A DNA stretch of 64,000 bases, taken from the NCBI GenBank assembly GCA_015680685.1, contig MNCI01013584.1:200186-264185 (forward strand). The letters are read 5' to 3'. A model generated the notes under the pieces. That model worked only from the letters and a program-made list of their open reading frames with translations, did not search any database and had not been told where the DNA came from. The translations under genes and the position numbers were made by a program. Below, one piece after another: positions 21,991 to 33,760 of the stretch. Each line of letters begins with the position of its first letter. Position 1 is the first letter of the stretch. This stretch comes from Gnetum montanum. Its lineage: Eukaryota > Streptophyta > Gnetopsida > Gnetales > Gnetaceae.

Positions 21991-22095
21991 CTTATGTTGC
22001 ATTATTACTTTACATATATTCATTACATGTTGTTGATTCAAATAGGTATCACTTGACTTGGTCTATTTGCTTATTGTGATAGCTCCAAGTGAAAA

Positions 22096-25000
22096 ATGGC
22101 TATGCATGGTGATCTTTATTTGCCTTTGACCTTGATAGGTCCCTACGAAAGATTTACAAGATGCTTGAATCTAGAATTGGTAGACTTTGAATTATTCTCT
22201 TGTGACATTCATGTGGCATCCTTAGAAGCACCCATGAACTGGCCCAAACATGTAATCTAGGCCCTAGACTTAGAGGCTGAGGATGTGATTGAGGACCCCC
22301 TTATCAAAATCCCTGTAACTACCTCTAGAGCTGAAGCAAAAACCCTGAAAGTTAGCTCCCTATTGCATCCATAGGTGCAACAAAATGTTTCACGAGTTCT
22401 TAACAACAATGTTAAAGTGTTTGCGTAGTCATATGATGAAATGTTGTGCTTGGACCCACAACTCATACAACACAACATTATCCTAGATCTGCGTGTCAAG
22501 GCAGTCAAGAAAAAGGCTCACAAAGTAAAACTAGAAATTTCACTAACTGCACACAATGAAATCACCAAGCTCTATCAAGCTGGTTTCATCCAGGTGGTTG
22601 ATTACTTGAAATGGGTATCAAACATCATTGTAGTTTCTAAAAAAATGGGACGTATACGAATTTTTATAGACTTTCGAGACTTGAACAAAGCAACGATTAA
22701 GGATGACTTCCCATTACCAAGTATCGATCAACTTATCGACACTATGGCTGGTCATGCCTTACTATCCTTCATGGATGGGTTCCCTGGCTATAACCAAATC
22801 CATATAAACCTAGAGCATCAATTAGCAACCACCTTCATGACCCCTTGGGGAACCTTTTGTTATACAATGATGCCCTTTGGACTGAAAAATGTTGTAGCAA
22901 CCTATCAATGAGAAATGCATACATTTTTAAAGAATACCTCTTGGAGAGATTAAATGATTACGTTGATGACATAGCAGTCAAGTCTAAGGAAGCTATTGAT
23001 CATCTCAACGATCTCAATATAGTCCTCCAACATTGTCATAGGCATGACTTGCACCTCAACCATAGGAAATATCTTTTCAAAGTTAAAATGGATGCATGCT
23101 AGGTTTTGTAGTGTTGGAAACAAGGATACGAGTGGATCCTAATAAGGTGAAGGCCATTGTCAAATTAGCACCACCTACAAACCTTAAAGAGTTGCACGGG
23201 GTGCAAGGAAGAGTACAGTTTATCAGAAGGTTTATCACAAGGTTGATAGACAAACTACACCCCATGCAACACTTGCTTAAGAAGGGGAACAACTTTGAGT
23301 GGATAGATCAATGTCAACAAGCCTTTGATAACCTAAAGAAAGATCTTTTGCATCTTCTAACTATTTACCCACCATAGAGGGATAAGCCTTTCTACATCTA
23401 TCTTTCCAATTCTGACACATCCATTGCCGCACTGCTATGTCAAAAGAGAGATGATGGGTTTGAAATCCTATTCTACTACCTAAGCCATGCAGTGATAGCC
23501 TATGAGGAAAAGTATAATGAAGTGGAGAGAAATTGTCTTGCCCTAGTGTTTGCACTCAAAAAATGGAGACACTACCTATTTCCCAATAAATTTAACATCA
23601 TATGCAAAAACAACATACTTTGAGCTATCACAACCAACTTATACTAGAGCAGTAGAATAGCCTGATAGAAAGCCATAACTGCAAAATTTGATCTAAATTA
23701 TGTGGAAAAAACATCTACAAAGGGTGAAGTGATAGCCACAAAACATACAACTTCACCCATTAACAACCAAGTGATAATAGAACCTAATTTTCTAGATAAG
23801 CATGTCAACAACATAAGTCTTGTGCCAATGGATTTTGAGGCTAGTTTACATTTTGACAATGCTTCAACCACACAAGGTGGTAGTGCTGCTACTATGCTTA
23901 CATTTCCCTCTAGGGAAATTGACCCTTCGCGTATCATTTTGCATTCCTTTGCACCAACAATGTAGCCAAGTATGAAGGACTCCTTAGGGGCCTTCTGGTA
24001 GCTCAAGAGCTAAGAATCCAACATTTGACAATTCAGGGTGATTCCCAACTCATTGTTAACTAGATCACCAAATTCTATGCTTGCAATGCTTCACATTTGC
24101 AGCCTTACTACAATTTGGCCAAGAATCTACTAAAGCAGTTTAGAACATTAGACATCCAACATGTTCCTCACAACGAAAACACTGTAGCAGATAAGTTAGC
24201 CATGTTAACATTAAATATGCCATCACACATGTTTGCTACCTTGCTTGATTCAATAATATAATGCACTGATCCTATTACTCAAGCAACACACATTGCATCT
24301 GTAAGTGCAATAGATACCCAAGAGTGGTATGTCAACATTAAAGCTTACCTTCAACATGGAGAACCCCCACACAACTTGACATCTACTCAAAAGGATGCAA
24401 TACAACAATCAGCCTAGCAATATGTCCTAATAGGAGATAACACCTTATGCAAACACTCTTTTGATGGGATACTACTAGCATGCGTTAGTGGGGAAGAAGC
24501 GCAAAAGATTGTTAACGAAGTCCATGGGGGACTATGTGGAGGGCACATAGCCCCTAGGGCTATGGTAGCAAAAATCATACACTTAGGTTACTACTGGCCT
24601 TGCATAGAGTGAGATTGCCTTTCCAAAGTTAGGACATGTGATGTATGTCAACACCATGCAAACCTCATACATGTTTCGCCTACTGAATTACATCCTACAT
24701 AGATCACGTGGCATTTTCAACNGCCTACTGAATTACATCCTACATAGATCACGTGGCATTTTCAACATTGGGGACTAAATAACATAGGACCTATCACACT
24801 TTGGCATAGCTTCATTATCACTGCAACCAAATACATCACAAAGTGGGTAGAGGCGATTCCCCTGAGAAAGACCACATCTCAACAGTTTTGCCACTTTATC
24901 CTAGATAACATAGTAACAAGGTTTGGTCTTTCCATGACTATTTTGATGGATAATGAGCCACAATTTAGTAGTGTAGAAACCAAAACCTTTTGTGGAAACC

Positions 25001-25593
25001 TTAGCATCAAACACTCTTTTTCATCACCATACTACCCATAGGCAAATGGTCAAGTAGAGGCAACAAACAAGGTCATCATCAACCTTTTCAAAAAGATGCT
25101 CAGTAGAAGCAAGAGGTGATGGCATGAGAAAATCCTCTACATGTTGGGGGCTTACTGTACGACATGTAGAACTACTATAGGTAAGACTCCATACAATCTT
25201 GTTTATGGATATAAAGTAGTGTTACCTCTTAAATTGCAGATTCCATCACTGCAGATGATCCTCTCAAATGTTGTACATGAGGCTCAAAACAACGAGTCAA
25301 GGATCATTGATCTTGACTTTATAGAGGAGGAGTGTGCCCAAACACTTGGTCGCATCAAATGGTACTAGGATAAACAATGGCAAAATCACCACTATAATTT
25401 ACATCAATGGCCAATCAATAAGGGGGACCTAGTCCTCAAGGCTGTTTGTGAACCTGTGAGCAAATTCTCAGCCAACTGGGAAGGCCCTTTCGTAGTCATG
25501 AAAGCCTATGAGAATGGGGCATTCAAACTAGCTGATATGGATGGCAACAAGTTCAAAAATCCCAACAACCATTTGTACCTCAAGCTATACTAG
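22096..25593 (+). pseudogene. pol: Pol of the Tat-like element: RT, RNase H, second RNase H, integrase
   Basis: The frame is recognisable from an ATG at 22,096 (stops near 22,258, 22,372, 22,426). RT: GRIRIFIDFRDLNKATIKDD, FPLPSIDQL, MPFGLKN, and after a one-base shift at about 22,910 YVDDIAVKSK. RNase H: PFYIYLSNSDTSIAALLCQK, YNEVERNCLALVFALKK. Second, archaeal-type RNase H at about 23,840-24,200: LHFDNASTTQGGSAATM, QGDSQLIVN, HVPHNENTVADKLA, with Lys in place of the catalytic Glu (VAKYEGLLRGL). Integrase: HHCC zinc region (HGGLCGGH ... CDVCQ), a core with GLNNIGPI (first Asp is Asn), MDNEPQFSS and GQVEATNK, and a C-terminal ANWEGPF ... LADMDG. About 15 stops, mostly TAG at Gln/Trp. Confidence 0.9.
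24678..24766. other. 44-bp exact duplication around a single N (probable assembly join)
   Basis: Positions 24,678-24,721 and 24,723-24,766 are identical and separated by one N at 24,722. The total insert of 45 bases keeps the integrase frame. This looks like overlapping contig ends joined by a placeholder rather than biology. Confidence 0.8.
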
Positions 25594-25639
25594 GTTTGAC
25601 ACAAAGGATTACATCATATACAAAGTGAGGTAAGACAAA

Positions 25640-26040
25640 CATCCACTACGACTTAAAACTGGCACAACACATCTACTATGATGTAAAACTAGCATAGCCA
25701 CTATGACATGAAATTGGCACAACATGTTTTCTATGATGTAAAACTGGCACAACACATCCACTACAATGTAAAATTGGCACAACACGTCTGCTACAACATA
25801 AAACTAGCACAACATGTCCTTAGGCTATGATGTTAAATTGGCATAGCATGTCCTTGGGCTATGATGTTAAACTGGCACCCACAACGTGGGCTGCTTTGAC
25901 CTTAAACTGGCAATCCATTGTCCACTATGATGTTAAAATAGCACATCGGCCTACTAGGATCTTAAACTAGCACATCACGGTCTGCTGGGACCTTAAACTA
26001 GCACACCTGATACTCTACCAGGAATTTAAACTAGGTTTGT
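25640..26040 (+). repeat. 3' UTR tandem array, units of about 30-35 bp
   Basis: A dozen or so units like ACTATGATGTAAAACTGGCACAACA follow the pol stop, later shifting to CCTTAAACTGGCA/CCTTAAACTAGCA forms. The equivalent array lies downstream of integrase in the minus-strand Tat element (34,930-35,441). Hypervariable tandem repeats between pol and the 3' LTR are a known trait of Tat-lineage elements. Confidence 0.85.
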
Positions 26041-27460
26041 AGTGCAATGCTCCCCAACGCACACATGTGACTCTTGTGAATAAGCAAGCATGAACACTTT
26101 CAAACTTCCTGGACAACATGAGGTGGGACATTGCAGTTCCAGAATGTAGTTCACATTTCTAAGGAAAAACCCTCTGGACACATGCAGCATCATTGCCTCT
26201 AGCATCTTGCTAATCTTCCACAGATGTCATTTGACATCTTGTTGACCTTTTGAAGCTACGACTACCACAGCCAATTACCTTGGTAGTAACTCTTTCCGTT
26301 AACACCTGCTACTAGTTTCTCAGCACTATTGTGGCCCAGCCATAAGGTTTCCATCCTCTAGCCCTTGCCATCATTCAACTCACAAAGGTGTTTAGTTGTT
26401 AGGACTCTCCCCTTGTAGCTAGACTACATGATGTTTTCCTTAGACGAGGAATCCTAAGTGCCTGCATCACCATCACTCCTAGTCTCTTTGGTGCCAACCT
26501 CTTTAGCCTATTGGTGCTAAAATCGATGCTAGCCTTCCTACTTTGGACATCACACACTTCAGAGACAATACTTTTCACTCTGGCGGTGTCCGAAGTAAGT
26601 AGGACTTTTCCCTCACTTCACTCGATGGTTGCTTTTTTCTAGTTTTCTCTCTATTGTGTTTGAAAGATAAAAGCCAAGATGGCATTGTTCAAAGATGCGT
26701 TTCACCATGAGAGCAAGGTACGACATTTCTTTGAAGCACTCGCTTTGATTAGCCTAGCTACTTGAGAGTGCATACCCTACTCTTCCTTTCATCCAACTTA
26801 ATCCCTATTCCCTATACTTGCAGTCTTTCACATCCCCTTTCGAATGCATAAAAAGCCCTTCCACATGCCCAACCACCAAGTCCATGATGGGTGTAATGCA
26901 ACTCCCCCATGGGAAGCATCTATAGGTAGGTCAAAGCCCCACATGGATGTAACACAACTCATCTTGGGGAGGAAACACTTGTCCTCCAACAACAACAAGG
27001 TTGTTTGCAAGTGAACATTGGTGTACAACAAAGGAAAAGCACAAAAAATGCAAAAGAGCAGACAAACTCAAAAAAAATATTAAAATACAAGTGCCTAAAA
27101 CAAATGGCATAATAGTTTCTTTTACTTCAGTTGTCAATTGACCATCTCTAAGCACTCCAATGAGAGGTCAAAGGCCAAAAAAGAAAGACCCATGCATGCT
27201 AACTCCCTCATAAGCACTCTGATGAGGGATCACGCTATAGCAATAGTTTTTCAAAGTGTAACATTTTACATTAATCCCTTCCCCAAACATATTTTTCTTA
27301 AATCCATCCCTTACCCCCCTTATCCTACATCACCCTCGATGCACCCTCAAATGTAGCGAAGCATGGTCCAAGTAGGGACTAAAGAGTAGTGTTGCTGTCT
27401 TGTTCTTCATGGTATTTCATATTCTTTGTCAATGTCTCTTGGGAAAATCCTCTAGATGTC
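26041..27460 (+). other. 3' untranslated region of the Tat element
   Basis: No conserved domain is visible and all frames are stop-rich; short ORFs on both strands are of biased composition. Confidence 0.5.
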
Positions 27461-27476
27461 AAAAAGTAGGGGCCAT
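27461..27476 (+). other. Polypurine tract
   Basis: AAAAAGTAGGGGCCAT lies immediately before the 3' LTR start TGAAACACC. The minus-strand Tat element has the matching AACAAAGAGGGGCCAT before TGAAACATCG. Confidence 0.75.
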
Positions 27477-29675
27477 TGAAACACCATAAATTTCAAGACC
27501 TTAATGATTTAGCACAGTCCCAAAATTTGGGCAACGATATCTACAAGTATGGTGTCACATTGCACCATGCAGATAATATGGCACCCCGAATGTCCTAATG
27601 CTTGCAAAGTTGCTTTTGAGCTTGCCTGCCAACCTTTGTAGCATAGTCAACGCAGCACCTAGCTACAAGGCTAGTTTGCATGAAAGAGGCACCAAGGGTA
27701 GACCATACAGTCTGGCAAATTTTTTATCTCTCAGGATGATAGGCTTGCTACACCCTCTAGCTTGCCCAACTTGACACCTAACCCGACTGATGGTCTACCT
27801 AGGGACCATGCTAGAAGTTTCTAAAAGTGTGAAACATGAGCAAAAAAATTTGGCAATTTTTCTAACTTCCAAACCTACTATGCTATGCTACACTATAGAG
27901 CATAGCAAGCCTTGAGAATATTGAATAGGCACCAGAGATGTAGTTTCCAATAACTCATCCATCTAGGACATCTGCCCTATTTCATCCTTGAAGCATGAAC
28001 AACATGTCATAGCAAAAAATGTGGCAAATTTTGTCAAAATTCCTCTTCATTTGAGTGCTACACTATGCTACACTACATAGCATAGTGAGGTTCTATTGTG
28101 GTTATGCTTCCACAAAGACTAACTTTGGCAAAGTGAACATATTTGCCCTTGCATTAACCATCAAGCATGCTTTTTCTACCATCATGCCAGGACATGATCA
28201 TTATCCCATGACAAAATGTTTTTAAAATGAGTTAGAATCCAAGCAACATGGGGTGCTACACTGTGCTACGCTATGTAGTGTAGCATAGTGTAGTGGGGAA
28301 AAATTCATGAAGGTCCTTTTCCAAATGATTCCATCAAAGGAATTACACTTGGACACACTCTAACCTCTAAGACTACCTATCCCACTTCACCCTTGAGCCT
28401 TGAGCAAAGTTTTTGGACAAAGCATTGCAAATCAAAAAGAATTCATGGCTGCTACATTGTGCTATGCTACATAGCATAACATAGCGTAGCAAGGACACAA
28501 ACCACCAAAGTATCCCAAGGATGAACTCAGCAGGTCCTAGGACCCTTCGACATGGAAGATAGGGTTGTCAATTGTAGAAGTTGCTTGCCTAGCCAGGCCT
28601 TAAATAGGTATTCTCAACTTTCATGAAAAATTTCCTTCAGGACTAGAAACTACGCTATGCAATGTAGCATAGTGTAGCATGTGGGTGTTTACGCTATGCC
28701 AATATGCTAGGCAGTGTAGATAGCGTAACACTCACGTGAAAGCATCAGGACATCTCCAGTTAGCTCTAGAACTTGTTGGCAATGGTCACTCTCGTCCTAC
28801 CATCTCTTCAATAGACAAAATCAGCAAGTTTTCCTTGTTTTGCATCCCCTTGACTATCACCAAAGTTGTCCCTACACTTGACCTCACTCACAAGAGTAGG
28901 GAAGATGTAGTCCTAGAGCATAGGCTCCACTTTGCATTCATTGTTAGCATTCACTATAGCAAACATGGTAGTTCACTGGATTCTGGCACATGCAGTTTGA
29001 GCAGTATGGTCATAGCATAGCAGGTTTCACATTCATCATTACACAGTAGCATAGCATAATTGCATTTTCACTTTGTAGGACCTGCAACACATGGCATCCA
29101 AACCACATTTCTCTCCCACATCTAACTCTATAAATACCCTCGTAAAATAATGTTCAAAGGGTTGGTTGTTGGCATTCTTGGCTTTTGGAGTTAGCTTTCT
29201 TGTGACTGACATTTTGGCATTTTGGCGATTATCTTTGGCAAAGAGATTGGAAAGTAGAAGGTTCCTATTAGCGAGCTGTTGATAGTAGTTCAGAGAACTG
29301 TGACCATACCACTTCTTTGTAAGTTGTGCCTATCGACACTGTACATTAGTTGTATACCTTTCAACCAAAGAGAGATCAGATCCCTCGATCTTGGGGTGGT
29401 GCACTCTTTTATAGAAGCTTGTTTCATTTCATTTTACTATTATCATATTTTGCATTATTATCTATCAGTTTTCATTTATTGCTTATCACTTAATTTATAC
29501 GCAACATCTTTAAAAAAACATTTACAGAAGGTTATTGTACACGGATTAAGTCCCTGTCTAATCAACCTGACCATTCAGGGCACCCCGTTTTTGTTTCTCT
29601 CCAACATGGCCCTCTCATGGATCTAGGGTTAGGCTGTACACCTTGTGACAGCCACTGATGTTTTTGGTCGCTACA
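27477..29675 (+). repeat. 3' LTR of giant Tat-like element
   Basis: Begins TGAAACACC after the PPT and ends GTCGCTACA. Contains the TATA box TATAAATA (29129-29136) and the same U3 palindrome cluster (for example CTACGCTATGTAGTGTAGC near 28,266-28,284). Clear scattered divergence from the 5' LTR shows an old insertion. Confidence 0.85.
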
Positions 29676-30790
29676 ACTACCTAAGAATTTTGACACATCA
29701 AACCAAAACATTGAACAAGGACATGCACACTGATAGTAAGGTGAGTCATGAAAAGCATAGATGGATGAGAGAAAGAAAGTGGAATGGAGTTCCCACTTAA
29801 GGCCACATGAAGTCCCTCATGAATTTTGTGGTTAAATAACCTGATAAAATCCATTCTTAGTAAAAACCAAAAACAACCACATTTAGTGACTTCGCATCAT
29901 TACTCTAAGGCTGATCCAACCCCTTGAGACATAAGAGTGCTTCCATAGACAACCACCATTCTTATTTGAGAAGAAAAGATAAGTAGGAAGTGAGAATGGG
30001 CCTTAGTTAGAGGGGACCTTCAGGCATTAGTAACATGTCTTTTTACTCCCATAACTAGTGCTTATATGCCATTTATTTTTTCTAAAGAGTGTGCTTTGAA
30101 TTCCCATCATTTTTTTATTTTTTTTGGATGGGAACCACACCATGCAAAGACTTATTTAACTTCCTATTTTTGGTCGACATGGAACAATAAGAAATCTATA
30201 AAAACACTCATACACCAAAGTAAGTAGAAGTGAACAAAGAGTATTGAGTCCCCTTGAAGTCACACCCAATTCAAACTCTTGAATCCTTTCCAAGACCAAA
30301 CACTGCCAAGGTCACAAGTTCATTAAAGGCTCATTAAGGAAAGGGACCTCATACTTCCAAAACTGGAAATACCAGAGTTTATGGATGGATGGATGATGTG
30401 GACACATTACCTATTTCATGAAAAAGAAACCATGTCCTAGCTATCAATAACAAAATTCAAAGCTAGAATTCAAAAACTAACAATTAAATAACTAGATAGC
30501 ACATGCCCACATTAAGCAAACACATTGTACCCTATTAGTAATAAGGCATGTTATTATTAGAACAAAATAAGAAAATCACACCAGAATAAAGAAAAGTATG
30601 CAATAAATTGTAAAATATTTAAGAATAATAAAACATATTAACAATTTTATAAAACCAAAAAAATGATGTAAATAGTAAAAAGTAGAAAAGCCAGAAGGAT
30701 GTAAAAAATAAGGAAGTGTAAAACAAAAACAAATAGAAAAAATTAAGAAGCCATTTATATGATTATCATGGATGACCATCTCTCCCATGA
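29676..30790. other. AT-rich spacer
   Basis: No protein, RNA gene or LTR end recognised; contains homopolymer-rich stretches. Confidence 0.45.
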
Positions 30791-30799
30791 CTAAGTTGG

Positions 30800-31650
30800 A
30801 AGGAGGAGATCTAAAAAATCAAGTGTAGTTATCCATCCAAGGAGTTGTTGTGACCACTAGCTTCCTTATAGTCATAGGAAGGTCTAATTTGTTGCATGTT
30901 GACCAACTGTTTCTTGTCTAGGCTCTTAGGTTTGTAGATCATAATGGTTCCAGAAGAAAATATTTCAAAAATAATACCCAAAATGTGTGGAACTTGGTTT
31001 ATTATTGCACATGTGTGGCGTTCTAGTAGAGGACCTTATCTTCTAGTTAAAATTTAACTGTCCTAATTCTAAGGTCATGGCATTTTTTTTAGATGCCTTA
31101 TGCAACTCATTAGATGTCAAGGACATGAATTAATTTTCATCTAGTAGGTTGATATTCATTACTCTTTCTTTTTATGCTAGAATTATGTCAAGGTTAAGAT
31201 CATAGGCTGGTGAATGTGTACAAAGCTCAAATTGAATAGGAGTTGGCAATTTTGTGCACATTAACTCATAAGGAGAGTAGCCTATAGGGAGCTTTCAAGT
31301 GGAGAGCTAGGCCTAAAGGGAATCATTGAGTTTCATGCTCTAGTCACTCCTATATTTGCTAACTATTCTTGTTAAGATCTTAGTGCTTTCCCTATTTGTA
31401 ACCTTACCTTGCCCATTGGCTTGGGGATAATAAGGTGTTGTTAATTTATGCTTAATCCCCAAGCATTACATGAGCTTCTGAAAGGTAGTGCTTATAAAGT
31501 GGATTCAATTATAAAATATTAATGCATGTGCCACACCAAATCTATTTACAACATTCTATTGTACAAACTAAGTAGCAGTAGAAGATATATAGTTAATGAT
31601 GGCTATCACTTCTACCCATTTCATACAATTGTCAACAATGACTATTGTAC
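30800..31650 (-). pseudogene. Integrase C-terminal remnant of another Ty3/gypsy element
   Basis: The minus strand shows the end of an integrase core and the C-terminal domain, interrupted by stops and shifts: GIKHKLTTPYYP, GKVTNRESTKIL, GYSPYELMCTKLPTPIQFEL, ERVMNINLLDEN, SLTSNELHKASKKMP and PHILGIIFEIFSSGTIMIYK. The sequence changes abruptly at about 31,650, where unrelated DNA beside the next Tat element begins, so the integrase was probably split there. Confidence 0.65.
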
Positions 31651-32170
31651 CGTCTGAAATCATCAGTGCAAGGTTGGAATGAAACAAACACTAAGAGATC
31701 CTCGGAAGAAGTACAGAAGACCCTGCCTTCACTTGAGGACAAGTTGGAATGGATGAAGGCAGAGTGCCTTGAATGGTCCACACGCGGATCAAACGAGGAC
31801 TTCCCCAACGTACACACTTTGCAATGCGTTGGATTATATGTAAACGATGCACATTAAACGTAAACTATAATGTAAACAGACACAATAATGTAAAATGGAA
31901 TGTAAACATAAATTGAAAAAATAAAAAAAACTACAATAAATTTGGGAAAAAATGTAAGTTGTTTTGTATTGAAAAAGTGATTACAGTGTGCACCAGTCAG
32001 AATGCAGTTGTGGACTAATCACAAGGTAGACGTGTAGCCCCAATGGGTGATGATAGGTGCTGGGAGATGCAGGTTTTGGGTTGCAGGGAAATGCAGCATC
32101 CAAGTCTGATGCCCAGCATACAGAGGTTTATGCTCAGATTTTCTAAGTGTACTGTAACGATGGAAAACGT
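31651..32170. other. Unassigned sequence bordering the second Tat element
   Basis: Richer in G+C than its surroundings. A 70-codon plus ORF (31,645-31,857; EEVQKTLPSLEDKLEWMKAE) is hydrophilic and unrecognised, and its start lies across the junction with the integrase remnant, so I do not call a gene. Confidence 0.3.
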
Positions 32171-33743
32171 TGGTCGCTAGAAAATACCAAACGAAGATCC
32201 GTGTACACAGTCTTAACCATGGATCTGTGTGAGGGCCGTGCTGGAGAAAATGAATCCGCGGGGCCCTGAATGGTCTTGTCGATCAGATAGGGACTTACTT
32301 AACTAGTAAATTAATTAATATCAAGATAATATATGTATTATATAGATATTCCACGAAACAAATCGATCCAATGAATCATAAAAGGAGTAGAAAACGATGT
32401 AAATAAATTGAAATAATGACAACGTCAATGCGACAAGGAGGATCAGATTTAGGAAAGATGCACAATTCCAAGATCTATGTTTTGACTTGAAGACTGATTA
32501 TATTGTATACAAAGTTTCAATAGCAAACTCTGCTTATCCTATGCGAAGCATACACAAAACAATAAGAAAACTATTTAACAAGGAGTACAGAATGAAGCTC
32601 GGTCTACCTCGTAAGCCAAAGATGGAATGCAACGAAAGTTAAGCCTGGATGTCTATCGATCAACTATTTCTGATCAATAAAACTTACCAACCACACCAAA
32701 TGATCTCTCGATCTCTGATCTACTCCTTTTGCCTTTGGTAGTCTTTTCTTAAAGCTGTTAATGATCACCAATGAAGAGAACTGTATTTTTGCCAAAAGAC
32801 TGATCGCTCCTATTGCTAATGCTCCAAAAATGCCTTCTATCTTTGCCAAAAGGTGATCCCCCTTTTTTCCTTCACTGATTGGAGTATTTATAGGTTCAGT
32901 AGTATGTGGAGAAGGCATGGCCCTGATGCCACGTGTCTCGAATTTTCAAAATTTCATTGACTTGGCAAATTTTATGTTGAAACTGGTCATGTCACGTCAC
33001 ATTTTTGGGAAAGGGGGCAAAGTACACTGTCAACCACTCCTGCCGAAGCTACCTCATGATTATGCTGTGATACGCTGATGAGCATATTCTACATATGGAG
33101 AGTAGGTGCATGTCTGGTACTACCTTAGTTAACTTTAGGATCTATTACGCTCGTTTACGCTGCATAGCGTGACAGAGCATAATAGAGCATAGAAGTAGTT
33201 AACTCAAGCTGTTTTATGCTCATTTACAATGCAAAGCATAATAGAGCGTAAAAATGGTCAACTTTACAATAAGTTACACTTTTTTACGCTGCGTAGCGTA
33301 ATAAGCGTAAAGCGACCAATCTGCAAAAAAGAAGAAATCAATCTGCCACGCTTCTTTTGGACTCTGACTTTAACTTCCTTAAAGCTCATTACGCTGCTCT
33401 ACGTAATGGAGCGTAAATTCAGCCCTAAACAAAAGACTTAATGGAATATGTGACAAGTCACATATCACGCTGCTTAGACCTTAAACTTCATCAAATTTTC
33501 TAAAGTAAGTTACTTTCTGATATCGGGCTACATTAAGCAGAGTGATGCTGAGCGTCATTACGCTATGTTGGGTAATGTAGTGTAAAGAGAGAAAACAAAG
33601 TAAGGTTGGAATTTGTAAGAAACTTGGAGACTTGATGCTGCGTGCCTCTTTGCCTTGTTCTATCTTCTGGATTTTTGTCACAAATTTTTGCTCGAATAGT
33701 GAATCTTCGTCCTAGGCCGATTCACAATTTTCACGATGTTTCA
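32171..33743 (-). repeat. 3' LTR of the second Tat element (1,573 bp)
   Basis: The minus strand begins TGAAACATCG after the PPT and ends TTTTCTAGCGACCA. The R/U5 part matches the 20-kb element (AAGTCCCTATCTGATCGAC, CGGCCCTCACACAGATCC). TATA box TATAAATA at about 32,885-32,892. U3 (33,130-33,600) contains CpG-rich palindromes such as ACGCTGCGTAGCGT and TTACGCTGCATAGCGT. Confidence 0.8.
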
Positions 33744-33760
33744 ATGGCCCCTCTTTGTTG
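33744..33760 (-). other. Polypurine tract of the second Tat element
   Basis: The minus strand reads AACAAAGAGGGGCCAT directly upstream of the LTR start, near-identical to the PPT at 27,461-27,476. Confidence 0.75.

Larger units (their letters stand above)
9591..29675 (+). mobile_element. Giant Tat/Ogre-like Ty3/gypsy retrotransposon (about 20.1 kb), decayed
   Basis: Two directly repeated LTRs (9,591-11,818 and 27,477-29,675) bound an interior of 15.7 kb. In plus-strand order this holds PBS, Pro-rich gag, protease, a 6-kb non-pol insert, RT, RNase H, a second archaeal-type RNase H, integrase, a tandem-repeat 3' UTR and PPT. Size, dual RNase H and repeat-rich 3' UTR point to the Tat/Ogre lineage. 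Frames are broken by many TAG/TGA stops and some indels, so it is not autonomous now. No matching 5-bp target duplication is seen (AACTC left, ACTAC right), so the ends may have decayed. The 6-kb insert carries an antisense spliced gene. Confidence 0.85.

Noticed and set aside
25640-26040. CRISPR-like array
   Set aside because: Units are contiguous and degenerate without unique spacers, and lie in a plant retrotransposon 3' UTR; the same holds for 34,930-35,441.
31645-31857. Hydrophilic 70-codon plus ORF as a host gene exon
   Set aside because: The start overlaps an integrase remnant junction, no motif or splice context, and the composition alone is not enough.
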